64,000 nt of DNA from positions 137,957 to 201,956 of the forward strand of contig CAKPRG010000004.1 in assembly GCA_934182465.1 (NCBI GenBank), read 5' to 3'. The notes under the pieces are model-generated. The model was not told the origin of the DNA. It did no database searches and saw only the letters and a list, made by a program, of their open reading frames with translations. Positions 50,763 to 60,423 of this stretch are shown in pieces. Position 1 is the stretch's first letter; each line of letters starts with the position of its first letter. The stretch comes from an uncultured Clostridia bacterium (GTDB taxonomy: Bacteria; Bacillota; Clostridia; TANB77; CAG-508). Position numbers and translations under genes: made by a program.

Positions 50763-52475
50763 CTACCCTTCTACTTTTTTACCTTTAGTATTCATCTTTA
50801 TAAGATTTTTGAAAATATTACTTTTTTTCTTTTTGCTAGGACCTTCTTTTACAGCTTGTAATGCTGCTTTTAAGTCTTCTCCTGTTTCTTTTGCTTTGAT
50901 TATTGGGGCAAATAAAGATTCTTCTGCATCAAAGTCATCTATTTTTTCATCTTCATATGGTATATCTTCTATACTGTCATATTCTTCATTTTCAAAATCG
51001 TCTTCTAGTTCAGCAATTTGACTTTCAATATCTGAAAATTCATCTTCTTCGTCTTCTTCAAATTCTTCAGTATCTTCATTTGTATTTGATATTTCTATAT
51101 TATTTATTTTTACTTTTTCTTTTGCTGTTTCTTCTACTATTTGAGCATTTTGAATATTTTGTTTTTCTTCTTCCTCTTCTATTTCATCATCTTCTTCAGC
51201 GATGCTTTCTATTGTTTTAGCTTGTGGAAGTTCTAATTCTACAGTTTCTTCTATATTGCTTGTCTGTTCTTTTGCTGTTTCCTCTTCTGCTGTTTCAAAT
51301 TCTTCTAGTTCTTTTCCATAAATTTCTGTAATTATTTGGTAAAAAGCAGTATATATTTCTCTTATTCCTTCAACACGCCAATAATTTGAATTTATTACCA
51401 TTGCAGTATTTAATCCTAATTTACTTGCCTCGTCTTCTATTTGCAAACTGCCTTCTTCTATTTTTCTAAAATAATCTTTATTGTATAATTCTTTGTATGC
51501 TTTTTTTGCAGATCTACCAGCTTCTTCTCTTAATATCAATTCATACAAATTATTCATTTGATCTACATCTAAGATTAAATTTTTGCAAGCTTCTAACATT
51601 AATTTTCTATGTATTTTTTTACCATGCATAACTGGTAATCTTTCATTATCTAAAAATTGAATTAAATATTCTTTTTCTGCATTAAAGAATTTTAATTTTG
51701 CTGTATTATCTCTTCTCCATTTTCTATGTCTATCCATTTTTAATGAATTATTTTCAATTTCATCTAATAGTTTTTTAGTTTTGTCATAAATAATAACATA
51801 ACATTCTGCTTCTTTTTTAGAGATTTCTGTTGCAAATTCAGAAGCTTTTGAAACTATATCTGCATCAAATGGTATTTTTTCTTTTGCACCATTTTTAGTA
51901 ATAACTTCTATAAGTTCACGTTTTATTTTTCTTATTTCATCTGTAGTAATTCCTTTTATATAATCAACTATATCTAATTCTATATTTTCAAAATTAGCTT
52001 TTGCATTTTCTAAAACAGAATTATATTCTTCTTCTGCTTCATTTTTATTTTGTATTGCTATATCTAATTCTTTTTTCTTAGTTTGATACAATTCAACAGT
52101 ACTAATAAAATTTTCTCTTGTTTCTATAAAAGCTGTTTGTGTTTTTGAAATATCACTTTCAATTTTATTTAAGCATTTACTTAATTCATTTACATCTTCT
52201 TCTATATTTCCAAAAATAAGATTTCTACTGTATTCCAATTTTGCATTTCTTTTATATAATTTTTCTTGCATTTGTTGAATACTTGCTAACCTATTTGAAA
52301 CATCATTAAATTCTGTTAAAGATTTGTTTTCAGCTTCACTTTTTATTTGAAATTGTTCAATTTTGTCAAGTAAATTACAGTAATTGTTAAAATTTTCTTT
52401 TAAATTATTAGTTTTTTGATATCCCAATTTTTTGCAAAAATATCTTTCTAAGACTATTGCATTTCTCTCATACAT
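50763..52475 (-). CDS. Large coiled-coil protein with an acidic C-terminal region, unknown
   Basis: The ATG at 52475 with GGAGGA about 11 bases before gives 570 residues. Residues ~20-240 are long coiled coils (RLASIQQMQEKLYKRNAKLEY; LYQTKKKELDIAIQNKNEAEEEYN). A middle globular part around HRKLMLEACKNLILDVDQMNNLYELILREEAGRSAKKAYKELYNKDYF follows. The last ~180 residues are highly acidic, with runs of Glu and Asp, then a basic end (SKKKKSNIFKNLIKM). No signal or membrane segment and no family recognised. A structural, scaffold or chromosome-associated role is possible but unproven. Confidence 0.7.
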   Translation of the reverse strand: MYERNAIVLERYFCKKLGYQKTNNLKENFNNYCNLLDKIEQFQIKSEAENKSLTEFNDVSNRLASIQQMQEKLYKRNAKLEYSRNLIFGNIEEDVNELSKCLNKIESDISKTQTAFIETRENFISTVELYQTKKKELDIAIQNKNEAEEEYNSVLENAKANFENIELDIVDYIKGITTDEIRKIKRELIEVITKNGAKEKIPFDADIVSKASEFATEISKKEAECYVIIYDKTKKLLDEIENNSLKMDRHRKWRRDNTAKLKFFNAEKEYLIQFLDNERLPVMHGKKIHRKLMLEACKNLILDVDQMNNLYELILREEAGRSAKKAYKELYNKDYFRKIEEGSLQIEDEASKLGLNTAMVINSNYWRVEGIREIYTAFYQIITEIYGKELEEFETAEEETAKEQTSNIEETVELELPQAKTIESIAEEDDEIEEEEEKQNIQNAQIVEETAKEKVKINNIEISNTNEDTEEFEEDEEDEFSDIESQIAELEDDFENEEYDSIEDIPYEDEKIDDFDAEESLFAPIIKAKETGEDLKAALQAVKEGPSKKKKSNIFKNLIKMNTKGKKVEG

Positions 52476-52564
52476 AATAACAGCTTCCTCCATATTATGA
52501 CACAATTTTACTTTATTATATATGTAATTTATTTAAAAGTCTAGTATATTTTAGTTATTTTTAA

Positions 52565-53119
52565 CTAGATATTGAAGAAATATGTTGCTTCTAAATCTGC
52601 TTCATGTAAAACTAATGCTAATGGATATTTTTTAAAAGCTTGTCCTAAAGTATTGTATTGTTCTTTTGGTTCAGTAAATCCCATGTGCCAACGTATACAA
52701 TATTTTTCTTCTCCTGTTAATTTCATATATTCTGTTAGCATCATTACTGATTTATCTCCATGTCCATAAGGAATAGTATCATCTACAGTATAATATGGTA
52801 CTTTTTCCCATTCTCCTAACGCATTTTTTGCATTTCTATAATCAACTTTATAAAAATTAGCTTTACAAATATCGTGTAACAAAGCTATTATTTTTACTGT
52901 ATCATCTGATATTTCAAGTTCAATTGGTAAATGTTTTACTTTTTCTTTTAGTATTTCATAAACTTTCATGCTATGTTCCAATAATCCACCTTCATAAGAA
53001 CCATGAAATTTTGTACTAGCTGGAGCTGTAAAGAAATCTGTTTTTTCTAAAAAAGCTATTACATCTTCTATTCCTTCTCTTTTTGTACTTAATAATAAAT
53101 TTATAAATTCTTCTTTCAT
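52565..53119 (-). CDS. HD-domain hydrolase
   Basis: 184 residues. His49 (GGLLEHSMKV) and His82-Asp83 (IIALLHDICKA) form the HD metal site, with a distal Asp in YPLALVLHEADLEATYF. It resembles the small HD phosphohydrolases seen in phages and clostridia, acting on nucleotides or RNA ends. The substrate is not predictable. Confidence 0.85.
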   Translation of the reverse strand: MKEEFINLLLSTKREGIEDVIAFLEKTDFFTAPASTKFHGSYEGGLLEHSMKVYEILKEKVKHLPIELEISDDTVKIIALLHDICKANFYKVDYRNAKNALGEWEKVPYYTVDDTIPYGHGDKSVMMLTEYMKLTGEEKYCIRWHMGFTEPKEQYNTLGQAFKKYPLALVLHEADLEATYFFNI

Positions 53120-53205
53120 TTTATTTATTTTGTATGATTTTCATACTCTCCTTTCTACATTTCTTATACAATAATTGTTTCAACGTTTTATTAGTAATTT
53201 GGCTA

Positions 53206-53793
53206 TTATATTATAGATTTATCTATTTCTATATTATTTGATAAGTTTTTTTCTAAATTTTTTGAATATTTACTTTCTGCTAAATTAATATAACTTAAAT
53301 TTGGTAAAAGTTCAAGTTCTCTACTATAACTTAATTTTATATCTCTAAAATATAATTTTTCTAATGATTTTAACTTTGAAATTCCTTTTACTGAAATTCT
53401 TTTATTGTTTCCTATTTTTAAAATTTTTAGTTTTTTCAAATTGCTTATATATTTTATTTTTAAATTTTTACAATGCTGAAAAGAAATTAATTCTAAGTTT
53501 CCTTGTAAAGTTGACTTAGAACTAATTTTGCAATTGGTCATTTGTACAGCACATAATGATTTTATTCTATTAATTATATTAGTTTCATAATTTTTAATAT
53601 TAAAATTTTGTAAACTTAAAAATTTTAAATTTTCAAATTTCAAAAAATCTTTAAAATCATAATCCAACTTTTGAGAATTTAATTCTTTAAAATTTAATGA
53701 AATTTCTTCTATTTTTTCAAAATCTTTTTCATTAAAATTTCCTTTTTTATTTAATTTTAATATTAAATACTTTTCTAATCCATTGCTTATCAT
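53206..53793 (-). CDS. Short leucine-rich-repeat-like protein
   Basis: 195 residues with LRR-like units (FENLKFLSLQNFNIKNYE; LKSLEKLYFRDIKLSYSRELELLPNLSYINLAES). No signal peptide. The start region (GLEKYLILKLNKKGNFNEKDFEKIEEISLNFK) parallels the start of the upstream 540-residue protein, so the two are probably tandem paralogues. Only 13 bp separate them. Function unknown. Confidence 0.7.
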   Translation of the reverse strand: MISNGLEKYLILKLNKKGNFNEKDFEKIEEISLNFKELNSQKLDYDFKDFLKFENLKFLSLQNFNIKNYETNIINRIKSLCAVQMTNCKISSKSTLQGNLELISFQHCKNLKIKYISNLKKLKILKIGNNKRISVKGISKLKSLEKLYFRDIKLSYSRELELLPNLSYINLAESKYSKNLEKNLSNNIEIDKSII

Positions 53794-53806
53794 TTAAGCA
53801 TCTCCT

Positions 53807-55429
53807 TTAATTTTCTTTATCATCTTTGCCCTTTGGAAGTGCTTGTCTTTTATTTATTAAAAACATTTTTCTTAGACTACAAAAAGTATTAAACACATAA
53901 GCTTTTGCAATTTTTGTTGAAAATATTCCAGTTCTAAAAAATAAATTCACAGATTTTCTATTTACTGTATACAAACAACAATTAACTCTATTTTCTTTTC
54001 TTATATGAGTTTGGTAAAACTCTTTATCTCCTAATAAACAGTAATTTGCTTTTTTCTTTATTATATTTTTATTAATTAAAGTTTTTGAATCCAATGCAAT
54101 ATCTACATTATACCATATATTATCTATTTTAACTTGATTCCAATTTATTTCTGTTTTTGATTTTTGCATAGTTCCAGTTACTATATTAGATTCTATATTT
54201 AAACAAGCTAAACAATTTTTTAAAATTTCAGCAAAACCTGAATTAGCACAATGTCCTTCTATTAATCCATTTTCTAAATTAGTTGATTTTATTTCATTAG
54301 TTACATTATAATCTTCTATATTGTCTTCTAAAAATTCATCATATGAAATGTTTTCAGCTAAGATTTTATAAATTTCTAAAAACTTTTCTATTTCTCTACT
54401 ATGAGATGGAACTCTTGAAATAAAATTATCTATACATTCACGTATTTTTATATATCTATCTATTTGATAACAATTTTTTTCTTTTTCGTAATGTAGCACA
54501 CCATTAAAATCTAATATATTTATATATTTTATTTTTAAATTTTCCTTTACTGTTTCTGCCTGTTCTTTAGTTAAATAAGAAGCATCTTTTATAGCAATAC
54601 TAATATTTTGTTTTACTTTTTTTAGTTGTTCTATATATTCATCAAAATTAATTTTTGTATCTATTATTAACAATAATTTGTCAAGTTGTGACAAATCAAA
54701 TTGCTCTATGCAGTCATCCAAATCTGTTGAATTTAAAGTAAGATTAATTTTACCTTTTTTGTCAACTTCTAATGAATTTGTAATGCTATTATTAGTATTT
54801 TTTGATGGTATATTTACTACAATATTTTTTCTATACAATCCTTTCAATAAAATAGTAGCTTCTTTAAAATCTATTGTATTATTTTCTATATTTACTTTTT
54901 CCAAATTCTTATTTTCTAAAAGAAATTCTAAATTATTTAAGCAACCATTTTCTACATTTATAAGATTAATTATTTCTAATGACTTAAATATTTTCAATAT
55001 ATTTATAGAATTATTTGCTAAGCAAATCGAATTCAATGTTATTGCTCTAATTTTATCTGGTTTTTCTATAGAATCCAAAAATGATTTTATATCACAATAT
55101 TCCATATTATTTAATGAAATCATTTTTAGATTTATTAATTTCTTCATTGAAACTTTTGTTGGTAATTTTACACCATCTAATATTAAATTATTTAATAAAT
55201 ATGGCTTACAAATATTTAATATAATTCCATCTACATTTAATTTTGATTTTCCTTCTATGATTAATGTTTTAACACCTGTAAATAAACTAATAATATTAAA
55301 ATACTTTGAATTATTTTGTATATTACTTATTGTTAATTCTTCTACTGAATCCAAATGTTTTGACATTAAATCATCAAAATTATCAAATACCTTATTATCT
55401 AATTTGAATTTTTTTAAAACTTCTGTCAT
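53807..55429 (-). CDS. LRR protein with a degenerate transglutaminase-like domain
   Basis: 540 residues. Residues 1-200 are LRR-like (NLILDGVKLPTKVSMKKLINLKMISL). From ~325 a transglutaminase-like fold appears: EGHCANSGFAEILKNCLACLNIES (Cys394) and NWNQVKIDNIWYNVDIALD (Asp443). The catalytic His expected before AWN (usual HAWN) is Ile428 here, so the triad is broken. Proteins of this type are often surface or cytoskeleton-binding modules. No signal peptide is visible. It is followed by an LRR paralogue and preceded by a hydrolase gene. Confidence 0.72.
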   Translation of the reverse strand: MTEVLKKFKLDNKVFDNFDDLMSKHLDSVEELTISNIQNNSKYFNIISLFTGVKTLIIEGKSKLNVDGIILNICKPYLLNNLILDGVKLPTKVSMKKLINLKMISLNNMEYCDIKSFLDSIEKPDKIRAITLNSICLANNSINILKIFKSLEIINLINVENGCLNNLEFLLENKNLEKVNIENNTIDFKEATILLKGLYRKNIVVNIPSKNTNNSITNSLEVDKKGKINLTLNSTDLDDCIEQFDLSQLDKLLLIIDTKINFDEYIEQLKKVKQNISIAIKDASYLTKEQAETVKENLKIKYINILDFNGVLHYEKEKNCYQIDRYIKIRECIDNFISRVPSHSREIEKFLEIYKILAENISYDEFLEDNIEDYNVTNEIKSTNLENGLIEGHCANSGFAEILKNCLACLNIESNIVTGTMQKSKTEINWNQVKIDNIWYNVDIALDSKTLINKNIIKKKANYCLLGDKEFYQTHIRKENRVNCCLYTVNRKSVNLFFRTGIFSTKIAKAYVFNTFCSLRKMFLINKRQALPKGKDDKEN

Positions 55430-55441
55430 TTTTACTCCCTA

Positions 55442-56488
55442 TTAATGAGTCATAATAAACTCTTTTATCGTCTGTGCTAAATTAACTGGATCTGTGATTG
55501 GTATCATATGATCTCCAGACACAATTTTAACTTCTTGTATTTGTTTATTACTTAATAATTCACTTGCATACTCTTCATAATCTTTAGATATGTTATTTTG
55601 TTTTTTCATATCTTTGTATTTATTAATACTTTCACTTGTTAAAACTTCTAACACTGGTAAATTATCTGGATATACATATTCTTTTTCTGCTATAACCTTT
55701 TCTTCTATTTTATTTATTTCTTTTACCATAGAACTAGTTAAATATCCAATTCCAATTCTCCTTCTATACTCTGCTATATCTGCATCTGTATAAATCGCAC
55801 TATTTTGCATTTTATCTATATAAAACATTTCTGGTTTAACATAACTTAAAATTCTTGCAAATCCTGTAAATTCTGCTATTGATGAAATCTTCACATTGTC
55901 TTTTGTTTGATTTAATTCTGATAAAAATTTATTTTCTTTAGACATATTTGGCATTATTCCATCAACAGATATAATTGCACTTACATTATCTGGATACATC
56001 TTTTGAAATTCTATTGCATATATATTTGAAATAGAATGTGGCATCAATATATATGGTCCATTTATTTCTGCACCATCTAAAGCTTTTTTTATTTCATTTG
56101 CAATATTTTTGCTAGTTCGATCTGTTTTAGCTTTTAAACTATATCCATATCCTAAGTATTCTACAATAACTACTCTATAATCAGAACTTAAATAATTGGC
56201 TAATGCTTTATATTCAATAACAGGTGATTGCACACCAAATCCACTTAAGATAACAATTGTATTTGCACCATTGCCAATTGAATATACATTCATCATTTCT
56301 TTATCACCAACTGTTACTAAATTTTTGTATGGTCCTGAATATTTGCTAGATACTTCATTTATTTTTAATAAATTATGTGCAATTCCAATTGTAAATGCTA
56401 ATATTAGTATAACAGCTAAAACTGCTACTAAAAAATCTTTTAATATATCAAAAAATATGCTTATTCTTGTAAAAATCTTTTTTATCAT
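55442..56488 (-). CDS. Membrane-anchored alpha/beta hydrolase
   Basis: 348 residues. A membrane helix at about 16-37 leads to an alpha/beta-hydrolase fold: IVILSGFGVQSPVIEYKALANYL (oxyanion strand), LMPHSISNIYAIEF (elbow with Ser152; the flanking glycines are replaced) and a C-terminal His in SGDHMIPITDP. The active site would face outside. Substrate unknown. It sits between a prepilin gene and the LRR genes with short gaps (17 and 12 bp), implying one operon. Confidence 0.82.
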   Translation of the reverse strand: MIKKIFTRISIFFDILKDFLVAVLAVILILAFTIGIAHNLLKINEVSSKYSGPYKNLVTVGDKEMMNVYSIGNGANTIVILSGFGVQSPVIEYKALANYLSSDYRVVIVEYLGYGYSLKAKTDRTSKNIANEIKKALDGAEINGPYILMPHSISNIYAIEFQKMYPDNVSAIISVDGIMPNMSKENKFLSELNQTKDNVKISSIAEFTGFARILSYVKPEMFYIDKMQNSAIYTDADIAEYRRRIGIGYLTSSMVKEINKIEEKVIAEKEYVYPDNLPVLEVLTSESINKYKDMKKQNNISKDYEEYASELLSNKQIQEVKIVSGDHMIPITDPVNLAQTIKEFIMTH

Positions 56489-56505
56489 TGGTTTTTTCTC
56501 CTTTT

Positions 56506-56985
56506 TTAATCCCCTACTACATAATTTGTACTATAAGCAGTTCCATCTATATTTACATATACTTTTAAAACTTTTTTTCCTGATGTCTCATCAACACTAA
56601 TTTTAAAGTCATTAACATTTTTGCATAAAGCAATTTTTTTATAGTATGCTATACTAGAATCAGTTCCTTCAAATTCATTATAATATATAATATTTCCTAT
56701 TTTTACAAAAGCACTTTTTTTATTTGTATTATCTTTAAAAGTAACAAAATTCTGTTTATCAGCTCCGCTTTCAAACCTATATATTTGATTACCACTTTTT
56801 TTAGCTTCATTTGCCATATATAAATTCAATTTGTTGTAATATGCACTACTTCCCATATCTGTATTTATTATTTTTAGATTATTATAAAAAAATGTAGTTA
56901 TTATTGCAACTAAACCTGTTACGGCTAAAAAACTTGCAACATAAATAACTAAGCTAAGCATCGTTATTCCTTTTTGTGATTTCAT
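56506..56985 (-). CDS. Prepilin-like protein (orphan)
   Basis: The ATG at 56985 gives 159 residues; a TTG four codons earlier touches the AAAGGA ribosome binding site and is less likely. The six-residue leader MKSQKG then ITMLSLVIYVASFLAVTGLVAIITTFF is a class III signal and pilin helix, with +5 Ser instead of Glu. The C-terminal domain (VNDFKISVDETSGKKVLKVYVNIDGTAY) resembles minor pilins of the ComG or pseudopilin kind. It heads the hydrolase-LRR operon, 40 kb from the main pilus genes. Confidence 0.78.
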   Translation of the reverse strand: MKSQKGITMLSLVIYVASFLAVTGLVAIITTFFYNNLKIINTDMGSSAYYNKLNLYMANEAKKSGNQIYRFESGADKQNFVTFKDNTNKKSAFVKIGNIIYYNEFEGTDSSIAYYKKIALCKNVNDFKISVDETSGKKVLKVYVNIDGTAYSTNYVVGD

Positions 56986-57283
56986 AAAAATAACCAATCC
57001 TTTCTCTTTAGTTATGAATTCTATAATATTATATACTAAATATATTAAATTTAAAATTAGTTCTAATGCTAGTTTAGCAATAAAGCTAACACAAAACTAG
57101 AATTAAAGTTAATGTTACTATTAACTTTAAAATTAATTTTTAATTTAATATTAAAATTTTATAAAATCATTTTCAATTATTCTTCTATAATACTATATAT
57201 TAAAACCAAAATATTAGCAATATTTAATTTTGATTTTTAGAAAAAAATTAATTGATGTTCATTCATCAAAAAAATATCTAAGT

Positions 57284-57325
57284 CCAACATAAGTGAACTT
57301 TATGATAATTTCAAATTCTACAAAA
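57284..57325 (+). repeat. Dispersed repeat R1, truncated copy 4
   Basis: AAGTGAAC-TTTATGATAATTTCAAA matches the head of copy 2 (AAGTGAACATTATGATAATT). It abuts the rplL terminator. The rest of the gap 56986-57325 is AT-rich, with an AAAGTTAAT/ATTAACTTT-type hairpin near 57106-57133 and no gene. Confidence 0.45.
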
Positions 57326-57370
57326 AAAGAAAGTTATCAAATGTGTAAATTCACATTCATAACTTTCTTT
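57326..57370 (-). terminator. Terminator of the rplJ-rplL unit
   Basis: AAAGAAAGTTAT pairs perfectly with ATAACTTTCTTT around a 21-base loop; T residues follow on the minus strand. Confidence 0.8.
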
Positions 57371-57413
57371 AATTTTATTGATTTTTTATGTTAAATTAAA
57401 TATCTAAATAGAA

Positions 57414-57779
57414 TTATTTTAATTCGATTGTAGCTCCAGCTTCAACAAATTTAGCTTTGATTTCTTCAGCTTCTGCTTTAGCAACAGCTTCTTTAACTGT
57501 TTTAGGTGCTCCATCAACTAATTCTTTAGCTTCTTTTAATCCTAATCCTGTTACATCTCTAACAACTTTGATTACAGAGATTTTGTTTGATCCAGCATCT
57601 GTTAATACTACATCAAATTCTGATTTTTCTTCAGCTGCTGCTGCTCCAGCTCCTGCAGGTGCTGCAACTGCTGCTGCAGTTACTCCGTATTTTTCTTCAA
57701 TTCCTTTTACTAATTCTGATAATTCAACAACTGTTAAGCTATCGATTTCTTCTAACATTTTATCTGTTTTTTCACTCAT
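57414..57779 (-). CDS. rplL: Ribosomal protein bL12
   Basis: The ATG at 57779 after GGAGGA (seven-base gap) gives 121 residues; a start five codons earlier overlaps that SD. N-terminal dimer helix [25 protein letters not shown], Ala/Gly hinge ([17 protein letters not shown]), and the C-terminal factor-binding domain [35 protein letters not shown]. It forms the ribosome stalk with L10. Confidence 0.98.
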   Translation of the reverse strand: MSEKTDKMLEEIDSLTVVELSELVKGIEEKYGVTAAAVAAPAGAGAAAAEEKSEFDVVLTDAGSNKISVIKVVRDVTGLGLKEAKELVDGAPKTVKEAVAKAEAEEIKAKFVEAGATIELK

Positions 57780-57855
57780 TTTTAAATCCTCCATTTATTT
57801 TATTTTTTAATTTTAATTTAAATTTTTACATTATACTATATTGTATAATTTTTTA

Positions 57856-58356
57856 TTACTCAGCTTCTTTTTTAACTCTAACTGCATCAAGTGTAGCAGC
57901 AAGTTTTGAAACATTTGCAAGTAAGCAACCAGCAAGTTTTGCGATAAGTTCTTCTCTTGATGGAAGTTGTGCAAGAACTGTTAATTCTTCTTTGCTTGAT
58001 ACTTTACCTTCTAGAACTCCTGATTTGATTTCGTAGAAATCTTTTCCTTTAGCATAATTATATACAGCTTTTAAAGATGGTAAATATTCTTCTTGAGCTA
58101 TAATAACTGCTGTAGGTCCTTGTAAAGCTTCTTCTTCAACATCAAAACCACATTCTTTTAATGCTCTTCTTGTAATATTGTTCTTTATAACTAAGTATTC
58201 TCCATTTGCTTCTCTAACAGCTTTTCTTAAAGTTGTGTCATCAGCAACATTGATTCCTCTATAGTCTGTTAAAAGAACTAAACTTGCAGTTTTCATTTTT
58301 TCAGCTAATTTCTTAACTTCTTCTTCTTTTTGTTTAATTATTTTTTCACTAGCCAA
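57856..58356 (-). CDS. rplJ: Ribosomal protein uL10
   Basis: I choose the TTG at 58356, eight bases after GGAGG, giving 166 residues starting ASEKIIKQKEEEVKKLAEKMK, as in relatives; the GTG nine bases earlier lies within the SD. ASLVLLTDYRGINVADDTTLRKAVREANGEYLVIKN is the rRNA-binding part, and the C-terminal helix binds L12 dimers. L10 regulates this unit by binding the leader. Confidence 0.95.
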   Translation of the reverse strand: MASEKIIKQKEEEVKKLAEKMKTASLVLLTDYRGINVADDTTLRKAVREANGEYLVIKNNITRRALKECGFDVEEEALQGPTAVIIAQEEYLPSLKAVYNYAKGKDFYEIKSGVLEGKVSSKEELTVLAQLPSREELIAKLAGCLLANVSKLAATLDAVRVKKEAE

Positions 58357-58429
58357 CTTTTTCACCTCCGTAAATATATATTAAATTAGTTTTATCTTTT
58401 AATATAATTTTTTGTAATTAGTAAATTAT

Positions 58430-58562
58430 ACATAAATATATAAGATGCTTTATATAAATAAAACCACTTATATACTATTTTCCTAAGACAAAAGTATATA
58501 AGTGGTAAATCCGCTCTATAAACTAACCTCGGTAGGTCTTACTTTTGCCTACTGTCTTAGGT
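58430..58562 (-). promoter_or_regulatory. L10 leader (rplJL autoregulatory leader)
   Basis: Minus strand CTAAGACAGTAGGCAAAAG followed by TAAGACCTACCGAGGTTAG is the recognisable L10-leader core. A long stem (CCACTTATATAC with its complement, 58464-58505) with a T-rich tail follows and can act as terminator. In Firmicutes the L10(L12)4 complex binds this core to shut off rplJL. The unit lies in the rplA-rplJ gap (288 bp). Confidence 0.8.
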
Positions 58563-58644
58563 AAATATTAAATTTTATTTATTAAATAATTAAATTAAAC
58601 TTATAATTTACATTTGGTTTATAAACAAATACATTGCTTATAAA

Positions 58645-59328
58645 TTATTTTTGGTTAACATATAAACTTGGTCCCATTGTAGTTGTCAAAGCAACACTTT
58701 TTATGTATTGTCCTTTAGCAGCTGCTGGTTTTGCTTTTATAATAGCATCTATAATTGTTTGATAGTTTTCCATTAATTTTTCAGCACCAAATGATACTTT
58801 TCCCATTCCTAAGTGAATGATATTTGTTTTGTCTAATCTGTATTCAACTTTACCAGATTTAATTTCTGATACAGCTTTTGTAACATCCATAGTTACTGTT
58901 CCAGATTTAGGGTTTGGCATTAATCCTTTTGGTCCTAATACTTTACCTAATCTACCAATTACACCCATCATATCAGGTGTAGCTACGATTACATCATAGT
59001 CAAACCAATTTTCTTTTTCAATTTTTGGAACTAATTCTTCAGCACCAACATAATCTGCTCCAGCAGCTTCAGCTTCTTTTGCTTTATCTCCTTTTGCAAA
59101 TACTAATACTTTTAAAGATTTACCTGTTCCATTTGGTAATACAACAGTTCCTCTAACTTGTTGATCAGCGTGTTTAGAATCAACACCTAATTTAACATGT
59201 AATTCAACTGTTTCATCAAATTTTGCTTTTGGCATTTTTTCGATCACTTCTAAAGCTTCTTTAGCTTCATAAAGTTTTGCACTATCTACTAATTTAGCAG
59301 CTTCTGCATATCTTTTTCCTTTTTTCAT
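58645..59328 (-). CDS. rplA: Ribosomal protein uL1
   Basis: 227 residues: [52 protein letters not shown] and [24 protein letters not shown] are diagnostic. L1 forms the mobile E-site stalk and can repress rplK-rplA. It lies 48 bp after rplK. Confidence 0.98.
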   Translation of the reverse strand: MKKGKRYAEAAKLVDSAKLYEAKEALEVIEKMPKAKFDETVELHVKLGVDSKHADQQVRGTVVLPNGTGKSLKVLVFAKGDKAKEAEAAGADYVGAEELVPKIEKENWFDYDVIVATPDMMGVIGRLGKVLGPKGLMPNPKSGTVTMDVTKAVSEIKSGKVEYRLDKTNIIHLGMGKVSFGAEKLMENYQTIIDAIIKAKPAAAKGQYIKSVALTTTMGPSLYVNQK

Positions 59329-59376
59329 TATTTCCTCCTCTTGGTTTTAACGAGCTATGCTCTCCCAATTTTTTTA

Positions 59377-59805
59377 TTAGTCTACTACAACTACACCCAT
59401 AGATCTAGCTGTACCTGCAACCATACTCATTGCAGCTTCTACTGATGCTGCATTTAAGTCTTCCATTTTTTGTTCTGCAATTGCTTTTACTTGTTCTTTT
59501 GTTAATTTAGCTACTTTATCTTTGTTTGGTTTACCAGAACCTTTTTGAAGATTAAGTGTTTTCTTTATAAGAACTGCAACTGGTGGAACTTTTGTAATGA
59601 ATGTAAAAGATTTATCTTTGAATACTGTTATAACAACTGGTATGATCATACCTGGTTGATTTGCAGTTCTATCATTGAATTCTTTTACGAATTGCATAAT
59701 ATTAACACCTGATGAACCTAAAGCTGGTCCAACTGGTGGAGCTGGTGTTGCCTTTCCTGCTTCTATTTGTAATTTAATAACATTTACAACTTCTTTCTCT
59801 GCCAT
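59377..59805 (-). CDS. rplK: Ribosomal protein uL11
   Basis: 142 residues: [39 protein letters not shown] and [29 protein letters not shown] ... GTARSMGV, standard L11. It forms the GTPase-associated centre with L10/L12. It lies 21 bp after nusG. Confidence 0.98.
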   Translation of the reverse strand: MAEKEVVNVIKLQIEAGKATPAPPVGPALGSSGVNIMQFVKEFNDRTANQPGMIIPVVITVFKDKSFTFITKVPPVAVLIKKTLNLQKGSGKPNKDKVAKLTKEQVKAIAEQKMEDLNAASVEAAMSMVAGTARSMGVVVVD

Positions 59806-59826
59806 TTTTTTAGCACCTCCTTTAAC

Positions 59827-60360
59827 CTAACTTTTTTGAACTTGTGAAAATTCTAATTCTACTGGAGTTTCCCTACCAAACATAGAAACTAAAACTTTTA
59901 CTTTTTGTTTTTCTTTATTTATTTCTTGTACTGTTCCAACAAATCCTTCTAATGGACCGTTAACAACTTGTACTGAGTCGCCTTCAACATAATCAACATT
60001 AACTGGAACTTCATCAAATCCCATGTTTCTTATTTCTGCATCTGTTAATGGTATTGGATCTGTACCAGAACCAACAAATCCTGTAACACCTCTTGTATTT
60101 CTAACAATATACCAAGATTCTTCTGTTACAATCATTTTGATTAAAACATATCCAGGAAAAACTTTTTTTAAATTAGCTTTTCTTTTACCATCTTTTATTT
60201 CAACTTGTTCCTCCATAGGAACTACTATATTAAAGAAGAAATCTTCAAGTTCTCTATTTTTTATTGTTTTCTCTAAATCTGTTTTTACTTTATTTTCATA
60301 TCCAGAGTATGTATGTACAACATACCATTTTGGCTCAATTTTATTCTCTTCTTGAGACAT
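59827..60360 (-). CDS. nusG: Transcription elongation/antitermination factor NusG
   Basis: 177 residues: PKWYVVHTYSGYENKVKTDLEKTIKNRELEDFFFNIVVPMEE, KVFPGYVLIKMIVTEESWYIVRNTRGVTGFVGSG, then the KOW domain GDSVQVVNGPLEGFVGTVQEIN. It binds RNA polymerase and the ribosome. It follows secE as in most bacteria. Confidence 0.97.
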   Translation of the reverse strand: MSQEENKIEPKWYVVHTYSGYENKVKTDLEKTIKNRELEDFFFNIVVPMEEQVEIKDGKRKANLKKVFPGYVLIKMIVTEESWYIVRNTRGVTGFVGSGTDPIPLTDAEIRNMGFDEVPVNVDYVEGDSVQVVNGPLEGFVGTVQEINKEKQKVKVLVSMFGRETPVELEFSQVQKS

Positions 60361-60423
60361 ATTTTAGCCTCCCTTTTCTACTTCTTCTTATTACTCAAAA
60401 TGAGTTTATCTTATGCTTTCATT

